Of a stretch of 64,000 bases of DNA, positions 43,264 through 54,733 are shown piece after piece. Made by a program: the position numbers and the translations under genes. Numbering within the stretch: the stretch's first letter is position 1; every line of letters starts with the position of its first letter. The stretch is taken from the NCBI RefSeq assembly GCF_014529535.1, contig NW_023503493.1, positions 8,712,001 through 8,776,000 of the forward strand. The letters run 5' to 3'. The DNA comes from Bradysia coprophila (lineage: Eukaryota > Arthropoda > Insecta > Diptera > Sciaridae). The notes beneath the pieces were generated by a model, which saw only the letters and a program-made list of their open reading frames with translations, made no database searches and had not been told where the DNA came from.

Positions 43264-44854
43264 CGGAACAATTTCCACTTACAGAGATCAGTTCATGTTT
43301 TATTTCAACAAGAATAATTACAGTAAAGGGCAATCAAATGTCAGCCGAAATTTGCTTCAGCTGATTCACTCATACAAACAAAACTGCAGTCACGTCTATG
43401 AATGTTTCTATACGGTTCCATTCCTAAGAAGACATTTTCTGAAATAAAAAGTGGGTTGGAGCTTTTAAGCTAAGAACGTTGTGACGAAGTAGCGACATTT
43501 TTTATAACATTTCAGTGGTTGTTTCTTCGTCATAACACTCTTAACTTAATTAATAGATCTCTCTGCTGTAAAGTGCACTTTACAGACGAGCAACAATATA
43601 TACAGCTACTTATTCTAGACGAACCAAATCAACGCAAATTAATATCGAGATAAAAACAGTCTTCAGAGAGAACCAATCTTTGTATTTAGCAATCAAAAGC
43701 GTCGTCACATTCCACTCGATTTTCATCGCATATTTTTTGAGGTCTGCAGTTAAAAAGAAAATGCTCCGTACGACTAATTTCCATAATATCATTTTCTTTC
43801 AATTCCGCCGCTTCCACGGCATACCTAACTTATATCACAAATATAATATTTTGGGAGTAATACCATCCTGTCATGCAATATCAATTTTAAAAGGTGAATG
43901 CATACGGACAGGTAACAAAGACTCTACTTATATGGTATATAGTTTTCATGTGTGCGGTGTGATTATCCCTACTTTCTCCACCCAAAAGACCATGAGAAAA
44001 TGACAATTTGACAACGCATGCGGGAAAATAGACATTTTCTATCCTCCGCTGAAACTTCGGAAGCCTTTATTGTATAAAACACAACCTCGAAAAACCTTTG
44101 AAATTGTAGTTTAAGTGGTGACTTGTGGCTCGCAAACTGCAATTTCCAACTTTTCTTCGCTCGTTGAACAAATAACAATTTGTTGACGATTTGTCTCATG
44201 ACAGTTCAGGTAAGAAAATGGCCATTTTCTATCCTCTTGATTCTGGTGGTGATAAAACAAATATTTTCTCCCAGCAACTATCACCTTTGTTTTTGTTTAT
44301 GAAAGCTGTTTAACAAATTGATTATTTTGTTTCGTTGGATAAACTGGATATCCCACCTCGCAGATGAGAAAAAATTCGCTGTCATTGGAATTTCCTATTT
44401 TTTTCCAGAGAAAAACACAACGTTTCGTTGGAATTTTCTATTGTCTTCCCATCGTAAACAAATAACTATTCCCCCAGCTACATAACCAACTACATAAATA
44501 CCTAAACGATATATTTATCTGGTTACTTTCCAAATTTACACTTAACTAACCCCATCCCATCATATACAAGTTCCTAGTCATACCATGCAATACATTTCCC
44601 TTATACTTAGCTACCGCACACAACAAGTTTCTATAGTTACCTACGACCGAAAAGTTCATTTCATTTTTGTTTACCTTTTGATTGTTTTTATGCGATTCTA
44701 CACATCACTTTTTTTTGAACGTTTTGCTGCGCCGTTATTTATTCACTTAAAATATAAAATCCGCCTCACGATATTGTATCACCACCCCAGCTATAGAAGA
44801 GACACATTTCACTTACCCATTGCGAAAAATTAGTCTGCTCGAATATACCGTACA
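43264..44854. other. Intergenic with a dispersed repeat
   Basis: 43998-44180 (GACATTTTCTATCCTCCGCT, GAAACTTCGGAAGCCTTT, then TTGAACAAATAAC) matches 2060-2215; its start repeats at 44215-44235. No gene found. Confidence 0.5.
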
Positions 44855-45876
44855 ATGAACAAGAAAATTGATTGGCCTAGCGATAGAGTACCGCAGGGCG
44901 GAATGTTTCATCCGGCCAAAGTCAGTTACAGCAAAGATACGCACGACTTAATAAAACGTAAGTTTGACGACAGTTTTTCAATTCGACTTGCTAGAGTTGG
45001 TAGTAAAAACAGAAGACTTTTGAAAAAAAAAAAACAATCTTCCGACGTTTCAGTTCTTATGGACGAACAGAAGATGACAATATTCCAACGCGATAAATTG
45101 AAGTATTATCTCCGAAACGGTGATCCCTTACCGCTACCAAAATTTTGTCCACCGAAACTGACCGCCCAGCAGCAATACGAGAATCAATTGGCTTCGCAGA
45201 TTATAATGAGAGCGAATAGTGCGCGGAAACGAACTTTGAATGAAATCAAAGCGAGTGGAGCTTTTCAGCAAGAGAAGTGAGTCGTCGTGAGGATATTTAG
45301 GTGGTGCTTGTGATCAATAATTATTCAAATTTTTACTTTCTTCCCAGATTCGTTCCAGTTAAACATCTCCGCGAACCATCGCACATTCAAAAACTTCGAT
45401 TGCAAGAACTGATGAGCGGATTGAAACATCATCCCGAATTGGATTCGGTTAAAGTAAAAAATTCGCAGAAGTTTAAGCCGAGACATTCGCACATCGAATA
45501 TGATCCGATGAAGACATGTGAGCCGCTGTGGACTTCACTTTATAATTCTAACGGTTTGACGAAATGTTTTTATTTTTTGTAATTTAGTGATGCAAGAAAT
45601 CTACGAACGAGCGGATTGGCTAGCTGAAATGGAAGAATTGGGTGAAGCGAAGCCACATCGGCAGATAATTCACTTCCAAATAGCTGAAAGGTTAGTTCAA
45701 CCATATAACGTGAGAAATCTATCTCAGTGCAATTTTGAAATTATTGAATGTAAAATGAAGTTCTGATCACTGCTGCCTACTAATCGATTTTCTTTTCCAA
45801 ATATCTTAGGCTTCGAATGATCAAGGATCTGGAAAAAAAGAACTCGAATGGAGACGGTGCGAGAGCTGGCAAATAA
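44855..45876 (+). CDS. EVG1 / UPF0193 family protein (C22orf23 homologue)
   Basis: Exons 44855-45276, 45348-45517, 45588-45690 and 45810-45876, phases consistent, 253 residues. Recognisable family blocks: VPQGGMFHPAKVSYSKDTHD, KLKYYLRNGDPLPLP, EYDPMKT(L)MQEIYERADW, and LAEMEELGEAKPHRQIIHFQ. Basic, soluble, no signal peptide or membrane segment, Lys-rich stretch after residue 55. The biochemical role of the family is not established; the vertebrate member is tied to ciliated or testis tissue in my recollection, which I hold weakly. The next gene (serpin 2) is convergent and starts its 3' end about 650 bp away. AATAAA at 45921. Confidence 0.85.
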
Positions 45877-46042
45877 ACGCAGAAATTACGATCGTTTGTC
45901 TTGTGTCGACCAAAATTTTCAATAAAATGAATTCCAAGAGAAGGCTTCGTTGATTTGTAATCGGTTTTCCGTTTAATGCTTGTTTCCCACTTACCAAAAC
46001 AGTACTCCGTGTAAGAGACAAAATTGAATTTTTTCAATTTTT

Positions 46043-46179
46043 GCTTTGTTTACTTGACAGCTCACTCTCTCACGAAGTACTTTTTGTTGAGTGGAAGCCA
46101 TACTTAAGTTCCCATTCCACTCAACAAAATGTACTCAGTGAGAGAGGTGTGAGAGAGCGAGCTGTCAAGTAAACAAAGC
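46043..46179. mobile_element. MITE, 137 bp, between EVG1 and serpin 2
   Basis: GCTTTGTTTACTTGACAGCT (C)ACTCTCTCAC...GTTGAGTGGAA pairs with TTCCACTCAAC...GTGAGAGAGCGAGCTGTCAAGTAAACAAAGC, about 55 bp arms with a few mismatches. Confidence 0.75.
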
Positions 46180-46530
46180 CATTGAATCGGTTCATATCAA
46201 GTAAAAGTTTTCAGTGTAGAGCTTTCGCACGTCTTACCCGGAAAAGCTTTGTTATTATCGACATTTGACTCCTACTCTTCATCATAAGAACTTGTTGGTT
46301 AACCAACGTGTCCATTTGAAAATATTCATCAAAAATCTGCAGGTCGTTTTTTACGATCTATTGAACAAACAGCATCGTTCACTAAAACACTCGATTTAAT
46401 TTCCATGAACGGATTTCGTCGGAACAATAAATGGTACAAAAAGTCGTCCCTTATGTCTGTGCTTTCGTACTGTTTAAAAAAATAATTGCAAAGTCAAAAT
46501 GGCTCCGTTCTTCCTTCGAATTTCCTAATT

Positions 46531-49500
46531 CTATACAGTGAATGCGCTGGGATTCGTCACTTTTCCGGCAAACAGCAATGTACCAGTCGTTTCGTCCTCA
46601 ATTATGAAAACGAATGGCCGATTGGCGATAAATTCACGGGTATTGTCGCCGCCGAATCTGTTGTGGTGATGAAATAGGACGAACGACAAAATTAGCATTT
46701 TCTTCAAAGTCTTGCGACAATTCAATTTACCGATTAACAATGGAGACTTCTGTGGCCACATAAACGGTGCTTCCCTGTTCGTTGGCGTAAATGCCAGCCT
46801 TTTGCAAAATCTTAGATACTTGTAATCGTCCGGCAACATCTGCACCACGAGCTAGTGCAGGCAGTGAGGCTTCATTGGTGAAAATTGATTTGATTCCAAT
46901 CTAAATATCAGAAGCAGAAAAATGAATAAATTTTGGATATGGTGTGGGTGGCTTCATAATCTCTTACGTCCTGCAAAACGTCGTTCAATTTTGATGTGAA
47001 ATCAAATTTAAATTTGGGAATTTCAACGCGAACTTCCAGTTCAGACATGAGCCATTGGGCGCGATGCAAAGTCGAACTTTCCATTTGACGGATCATTTCG
47101 TCCAATCCACCTTTGGCATTCGGTAGAATGATGGTCATCGAGAATTTACGTCCCTTGAATCACAAAAATGCGAATTACAATTTCTGTATGGCAGCTGTCG
47201 CAGATGTTGAACTAACTTTATACGGCAAACGGAGGATTTTCGCATTCAGCGGCTGTGATTCCATGTAGTAAAAGGTGTCGGTCACAGCCATGAATGTAGT
47301 CTTAACTTGTGTGGTCGGTGTCACATAAAAGGGTAATTGAACCGTTTCATTGATCGGGAACGGGCGACGCCAGTAGCCGTTAAAGTACAGTGCATTCAAC
47401 ATGATTATCACCGATTCCTCGACATCGTCACTCTTGACCAGCTCTTTGATGTGATTCTGGGTGATATTCGCACACCAATCGTTGATAATCTTGGCTGATT
47501 CGGTAGCTTTGGAGAAGTCGATCTTTTCCACTTTGGTAAAGTAGTACGATTCCATTATAGCCGCATACCGTTGACGAGGATTGATGGACTGGTCGACGTA
47601 AATTTTGGTTCCAATTTTCAGTTCATAATTTGGGCTTTTTTCCTGAAAAATAAAGAAGAGGGAAGCGATGTCGGTAAATGAATTGTTCAAAAGCTCATTG
47701 GACTCCACTGACACTTGTGCATGCGGTAGTTTAAGAAAACTGCTAAGCAACCAAACAATTCTAAGGTCAAATTCATAATAACATGACAGGGATGTCAGTC
47801 TGGACACCCGCAAAGCGCAAAGCCATACTGTTAAAAGCTCATCTATTTTCACTTGTGACACAATCTACTATTTTTATACTATTAAACGGCGACTTGTGTT
47901 TTCCTTCGGCTAAGACAGCGACATTTAATCTTACTGAGAAGTATTTACCCGAGTCGGTTACTGCCGCGTATACCCTACAGCGTAATTCAATTCAGACGTA
48001 TATATCAGATGTATATCATCAATGTGGTGAATTGGTATGAAGAGAAAACGTTCCAGGGTAAAGAAATATAAAGAATTTCTTGAACCCCAAGGACCTTTGA
48101 GCCCCTCATAAGGCTTGAAAGTTATGCCAAATTGTGACAATAGACGATGATGATACGAAAAATAATTATTCTGCGACTTTTATTATCTAGTGGAGGGATT
48201 CTTTTGAATTTCGACTGACCGAAATCGGCGCTATTTTTACCACGACTTTTTTATATATGCCTAGTTAGGCCTTGGTGCCTAGGCCCCAAAACCAGTCTCA
48301 GATATTTTTGATCTTCCTTACCTGGTTGGTTGTAAGTGGCCAAAAGTCGAAAAATGGGGTTTCGTAGTCCGGATTTCATTTCCGAAAGGTGACGAGGACA
48401 CGGGCGTGTGTGGGTTCGTTGGAAAGCTGAGGTCAAGTACTCCTGGGGCAAATATTAACTTCATAAAATTTGCTGATTATCGGATGAAAATATGACTTCC
48501 GGAAAATTTCTGAAAATCGATGTAACCTCGGTGAACTTTGATGAGTTCTGTGACCTCACCAATGCAATTAATTGATTAAATTATTACTTATTATGAATGT
48601 GGAGGACCTCAGCTTTACAGCGATACCCATATTTAGTAGTTTGGAACGTGACTACGTAACAGATAAAAATGTGTGTTACACTCCGCCAAACTACTAAATA
48701 TGCGTATCGCTGTAAAGCTGAGGTCCTCCACATTCATAATAAGTAATAATTTAATCAAATAATTGCATTAGTGAGGTCACAGAACTCATCAAAGTTCACC
48801 GAGGTTACTTTGATTTCGAGAAATTTTCCGGAAGTCATATTTTCGTCCGATAATCAGCAAATTTTATTAAATTAATATTTGCCCCAGGAGTATTTGACCT
48901 CAGCTTTCCAACGAACCCACACACGCCCGTGTCCTCGTCACCTTACGGAAATGAAATCCGGACAACGAAACCCCATTTTTCGACTTTTGGCCACTTACAA
49001 CCAACCAGGTATGGAAGATCAAAAATATCTGAGACTGGTTTTGGGGCCTAGGCACCAAGGCCTAACTAGGCATATGTAAAAAAGTCCCGGAAAAAATAGT
49101 GCCGATTTCGGCCAGTCGAAATTCAAAAGAATCCTTCAGTGCTAGAAGGGACAGAAGGGCTACAAGAGCCATAGTGTATACCTCAGCAGTTGCACATCGT
49201 GGAAAATCCAAATTGGTGTAAATTGGAACCAAATGGAAATGAGGAATTCAAAGTGCCGTGTAGGTCACTGGTCTATTCACCTGTTTGCTATCTGAACGAA
49301 TTTATTTGTTGAAATAGGAAAGACTTAAACATGAATTGAATGCATGCTTCCAAATTGTATGAACATGGAGCTAATTATGTCGAGCATCCGCTGTTGTGAA
49401 AGTCGTATTATTGTTTGGTTGAAAAATAATAAAAAAAATTTACTTTGGCTTTTAGCTAATTGGGAAACATAAACGCACGACAATATTGTCTACACCGATG

Positions 49501-50784
49501 ATAACTCATATTTCATTCATAAAACGAACAAAAAATAATTATCAACAAGCAGAATACGAAAAAAAAAACGTCCAGGTGATTTTTCCGTTCATTTACCTGC
49601 GGTTGATGTTATTATCAATTGTTGAACTATTATACTGCACCGGTAACCGGCACAATTACGAAATGTGAAAATGAAATATGGATTCGTAATACTGATATAA
49701 TGATTGTTATCGCGCGTATTATTTTTGTGTTAATAGAAAGGGTACCGATTACAGTGTCACAATGAACCTTATCGCTCTGAACATATAGTACAAATGCGAG
49801 TGTGGTACCAAAAAGAAATTGGAGGACAGCATGGATCACTTTAATGGATTTTACAATTAGGAAGGAACCTTTTTGTGCTAAAATGGAATCCTGACCATAC
49901 TTCTCAACTTGACATCAGTTCGCAGGTAACGTCTGGTTTCATTGATTTAAGTTCTCATAGAATCAGGCAGGTACAAAATTGAAAATTAGAATTTTAGTGT
50001 CCTGACTCTTATTATGAACCTCTCTCGACTAGAGGTTCTTAACACATTGCTGGAACTTTAGACACCCTGAAAAGTAGTAAAGGAATCGAGGGTTGCCTCC
50101 AAATAAAATTTAAAAAATCTAAAATTTAATTTTTGATTTTTAGAAATTTATTTGGAGGTATTCCTCGTCTCCTTTACTGATTTCCAGGGTGATTAAAGTC
50201 GACAAGTCACAGTAACCGGCAAAGTTTTAAGGTGTTTACCTTCTGACATACAGACTGCGTCTCTTCAACTCTATCTTCCAATGACTCATACAGTCAAGAA
50301 AGCCAAATCTTTACAGAAAGTAAACCAAACTCACCAACAGCGATCCAAATATTTTCCCATACAATTCTCTCGCCTGAATGATCGTTTGAATGCTGGGCAG
50401 AACAGCAGCCAATTCCTTGTGTGTACTCGTTTCGGGACCGGCAGCTTCCGACAGAAGTGACAGCAATAATTTAACAGAAAATGGCGATAAGATCATGTTG
50501 GATGGATCGGACAGCATGAGGGCCTTTGGAGTTAAAATTAAAATTGAAAATCTTACACCGAACAACAAAATCTCTTAATAAAACCTTCGTGAGCCTCCAA
50601 TCGAATTCGTCGTGACGATTGCTCTGGAATGGCACAAAATCGTCGTTGTCCCAATAGTCGGCATCTGGTGGTGGCAGTTGTGTCGGTTTTGAGTCGACTG
50701 GAATTTGTGGAATTGGAGTTGCCGGTGGAACCTTTTGCGTGTTGGCTGCATTGCCGGCCAGACAAACGTTTGCGGTTAAACAAA
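46531..50784 (-). CDS. Secreted serpin 2 (first coding exon not located)
   Basis: Six exons on the minus strand: 50784-50585, 50523-50335, 47642-47217, 47153-46968, 46900-46731 and 46657-46531, about 432 residues plus an unseen first exon that supplies the ATG (the first listed exon opens in phase 1 after CACCAG). Order: rest of a signal peptide (LTANVCLAG), Pro-rich linker ([12 protein letters not shown]), [70 protein letters not shown], hinge region [38 protein letters not shown]. The hinge has bulky VYV where inhibitory serpins have small residues, so inhibition is uncertain; counting from the hinge, P1 would be Arg. As in serpin 1, an intron splits the reactive loop. Intron 47643-50334 is 2.7 kb and filled by foldbacks. 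Confidence 0.85.
48187..49145. mobile_element. ~960 bp palindrome (large foldback element) in serpin 2 intron
   Basis: Arms of about 455 bp pair almost completely around a ~50 bp centre (48640-48695). Both arms encode the same 66-codon frame ([18 protein letters not shown]...) in opposite directions with only four residue differences. High arm identity suggests recent insertion or gene-conversion between arms. The frame has no recognisable domain and is probably incidental. Confidence 0.85.
49146..50062. other. Remainder of the large serpin 2 intron
   Basis: AT-rich, no extra exon needed: the protein reads continuously from GKIFGSLL into EKSPNYELK across it. Confidence 0.5.
50063..50191. mobile_element. 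Small MITE in serpin 2 intron
   Basis: CACCCTG...AGTAAAGGA...CCTCCAAATAAA pairs with TTTATTTGGAGG...TCCTTTACT...CAGGGTG. Confidence 0.65.
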
Positions 50785-53700
50785 CTGGTGGTGAAAGGAA
50801 AGGAACATTTGATCAAAATGTTAAATTTTATTGAAACTGGACAATGTTCTCTCGGTAGAGATTCCATCATCAAATATTTTCTATGTCAATGCTAGAAGCA
50901 GCGCTATGGTGAGTAGGTAACACCCCGCAGAAATCGTGACAGAATTTACAATTGACCGGCACCTGATCTGAATTTTCTGCTCATTTACCCGTCAATCCAC
51001 ACCAGCAATTCCCCTACATTTGCTGGTACTTACGTATGCATTTACGTGGTATTTGCTGAAAGAATCGTAGACTTATTTTTGGCCGTGTCACATCGATTTT
51101 TTACCGTGAAGCGATTGTAGCATACTTTAGACCAAATGATGAAAAATGTAGATCATGTTGTCCCAACCAAAAATAAGTCGTTATCGAGTAAACGGGTAAA
51201 ATTATTCGGCATTTACCCCTGAATATTAAGTTAATATTTGTTGCAGGTTGTCATTCAATTAATGTGACCAATAATGAAATACCGGTCACTTTACTGATAA
51301 AATTTACATCATTCAACGTAAATAAACAAATATTGTCCATACAAAGTGGCATATAAGTTCATAGAAATTAAAATGAACGAAAAAAAAACCAGTTCCGTCA
51401 AGGTTTTCAATACGACATCAGCGCATCGCCGTGTGTTAAATATGTCTCTCCAATTGTATTATTGTTATGAATCCCATTAAACCACAAAGCAATATACTCG
51501 GAACGTGTGCATGAATAATCTATTTCGTTAATGATCAAAAACCAGAAATTGTTTTAAAACAAAAATTTCAATTTTATCTCTGCTGGGGAATTTTCGTATA
51601 TCTTACTTCTTGCGACATTAGTTCGGTTTAATGTTACTTAGGGAGCCGGTATAGTACAAGGTACAAGGGGAGGTCAGGCGTATGCTTCATAAAGTAAAAA
51701 CAAAATCATTCAAAACAGAGTAACAGGTTGACCTGAAAATTTGTTTCCACGAAACCTGACCAGAAGTTTTGAACAGGTTTGTTTTCTGAAATTACATGGC
51801 CTCACCTGGTAATCTGGTTCAGGTAATCTTGACCTATTCCGAGCTTTACCATCACTTCGTTCGGGCTACAACCCGCGAAATTGGCTAAAATCAAATGTCC
51901 AAATAACTATTTGTAACACTTTCGTCTTCGATCGCTTGCTCTTGAAATTGTGGCCTTACAATAGGTCTCTTTTCAGATCGCGCCGAGCTGAAAAGTCCGT
52001 CAGAAGCTTTAATCAGAAAGTTAGGTAGCATCGCTCCGTTACAATCGTACCAAGTACCCACTAGCGTTTAAGGAGCACGACGAGCACGACTTGCTGAGAG
52101 AACCAATAATCCGGGCTTTGGTATACTGAACCAGTGATATATCAATATAATTTACAGTAGCCCATCTGTGCGAAGCTCCATTTTTTCAATGAAGGCATGG
52201 CAATGTAAATTCAATGAATTTGGGTCTATAGACTCAAAATCTTATATTTGCTCAATAGCAAAGTCAATCAACATTTCAATTTGTTGTTCAATTTCTAGCA
52301 ATTGATTTCATTGTTTGCTTGCTTTCCACACAAAAAAAAAGTTGCGATCAAATATTTGAATTTGACTTGCTGAGCAAAAATCAGGTGTAAATAATTCTTA
52401 AAATTTAGTTGATCCGCTTGTGTAAGGTCAACAAACGAATGTCTTTTGTGTATAGTTTGAAAAAGGCGGTAATTGAGACGGTTTTCACTGAGCCTAATCT
52501 CTTCAACCTGACTTCAGGAAACATCAATCAAAAAGTTCATTTCGAAGTCTGCTTTGTGTTTCTGTACACTTGTAGATTTAGGCCAAAAACACAGGAACAA
52601 TTTTGCGATGATGATTGATAATTAGCCTTGATTTCTACATACTCCGTTTACGCTCCGTTTACTCTTTAAACAATTAAAAAGAGACGTGGTTTAGCTAAAT
52701 GGAGGCAAGACGACGTAAGTGGATATCAAGCATTATGCTGTGTTTTTCATTGTTTTCCAACGTGTAGCATAATTGTCGATCTCATCAATACAAAGTTTGG
52801 CCGTTTGTTCTCGGCCCCCTATGCAATTTCGATTTTGTTTGTCGAAACTAGCAGAATATTTTAAAGAATTTTCCGAGGAAATTATGCTACCGGCTACCGA
52901 ATGCAATTTTTCTAGTACGATTTTCCAGGCACTAACTCTGTTATCTCAACGAAAATGAAAGTCTGTGGTGTGGTTACGTGAATTTAAAAATTTTGAACAA
53001 AGAAAAAAAATTCTTAAGATCACACAGGCATGTTACCAAATCATTAGCATTGTCTTTCTACAGCGGCTTGCACACTTACAGCTTAACTGCAGATAAGACG
53101 GGGAAAACCGGAATATTTTTATGACATTCGTTTCATTAACATATTTTTGTTGTCTTTTCTAGTTATTCCGAAACAAAAAGGGAAAAAAACGAGAAACTTG
53201 TCGTCTGTTCTATAAATTTGTCTTTTGTCATTTATGTTAAACAGTAATTTGATTTTTTTTAAATGTCTCTCTCAAATTAGCAAAATATTGCACATCATCA
53301 AGCTTCATATAATACCGTTAAGCACTCTCTGCCATAACCATATAAAATAGAAAAGTGAATCCACCAGAAATACCGATTCACTCTCATCATTACCAATGTA
53401 ATTAAATTCCCGATTTCATTTCTTACCCAAAATAATTGAAGCTAAGATCATCCTTATCACACTGTCTAATCACTCTCTCGTAATTAATTTAAATATAAAT
53501 TTTCAATCGAAAATACTGAGCCAACTATGGATAGGCTATTATGTGTGTGGTTATTCAATGACAGTAAGATGATAACTGGCCTGTGATGTTTTGAATGTTG
53601 TAGATGGTGGAGGTCACAAAAAAATTATTGTTGTGTACAGTGACGGAATCGGTAAACAAAGCTCGGGTACATACAAACTACATGCAAATGTTATTTATCA

Positions 53701-54733
53701 AAAAATTTCTTTTTCTGTGGGGAAGCGAGTCATACGAACACTTTGTTGCCTAATTTATCAATTTGTGTCAGAGAGGAGTGTTCCAAAATATAGCGAATTA
53801 TTTATTTGTTATTTTAAGTAAACTCACCTGTTTGAACTAAAATTAATTAATTGCGAGCTTTTGCCGACGATTTTACGTACTCCATGTACCGAAAGGAATG
53901 AATTTCACTTTCCTATACTGAGGTAAATTACGAAATGATTGAACCAAAAGCAAATTTCTATTTGCATCTGGCTTCACCATAGTGTAAGAGGGCTTTGTGA
54001 ATCAAAACAGGGCAAACAGGGCGCCAATACTTTTTTTTTCTTTAGCCTAATGATTCTTAAAATATATTCTATATTGTACTTGTATATGTATAACGTCCCG
54101 GACAGGCGTCACATTTTTCTCATCAGTACTTCATCAGTCAAATTTTTACATTTTATAGGACGATCGATAATTTTAAACAAATTGCGCCTAAATGTTCAAC
54201 ATTTTCGAACTAAAATTTTCCATAAGTCTACTGCAGATGTCTCCCAGGTTTGTATTGAGTATGGCCGGTATATTTCGGAATAACAAAAAAAATATGAGTA
54301 TAAGGAACACAAGACTCAACTCTGTTCCGAAAGTCGATTTAGGAATATTTTTAATCGCAACCAAAGACATAATTATTTATAATGAAAATACTGTCATGTC
54401 TTGCCCGTCTTGCCTAACACCCCTCACACACACTGCTCGCACTGACATCTGGTAGTGTAGAGGAGTGCGAGGAAGTGTCAAAATTTCGAACGAATTCGAT
54501 TTTTCCTCTACTGTCATTGTTGTGTGATTGTGAATGTTAATTATTGTAAATTTTTTTGTTTAATAAAATAACTTTGGCAATCTTTGTTTAAAAACAATTT
54601 CGGCAGTTTGGTGTAATTTTGAAACAGTGCCGTGATCGATATGAAGCAAAGACAACAGCAGAAATAGTGAATTTAGCTGGAAATTATGTGATTTTTGTGC
54701 GGCAATTTTTCGACCAAACAAAAATTTATCGCC
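50785..54733. other. Intergenic region between divergent serpin 2 and Ptp69D genes
   Basis: Should hold the first exon and promoter of serpin 2 and the promoter of Ptp69D, but neither can be pinned down. The 20-mer-like TGCTAGAAGCAGCGCTATGG at 50890 resembles sequences near 1297, 2510 and 2575. Short frames are not credible. Confidence 0.4.

Noticed and set aside
48251-49079. Identical-looking 66-codon frames in both palindrome arms
   Set aside because: Conservation is explained by arm pairing/identity; no start context or domain.
50553-50873. 106-codon minus frame MMMESLPREHCP... as the start of serpin 2
   Set aside because: Out of frame with the serpin reading frame; the serpin exon begins after a splice acceptor at 50785-50786.
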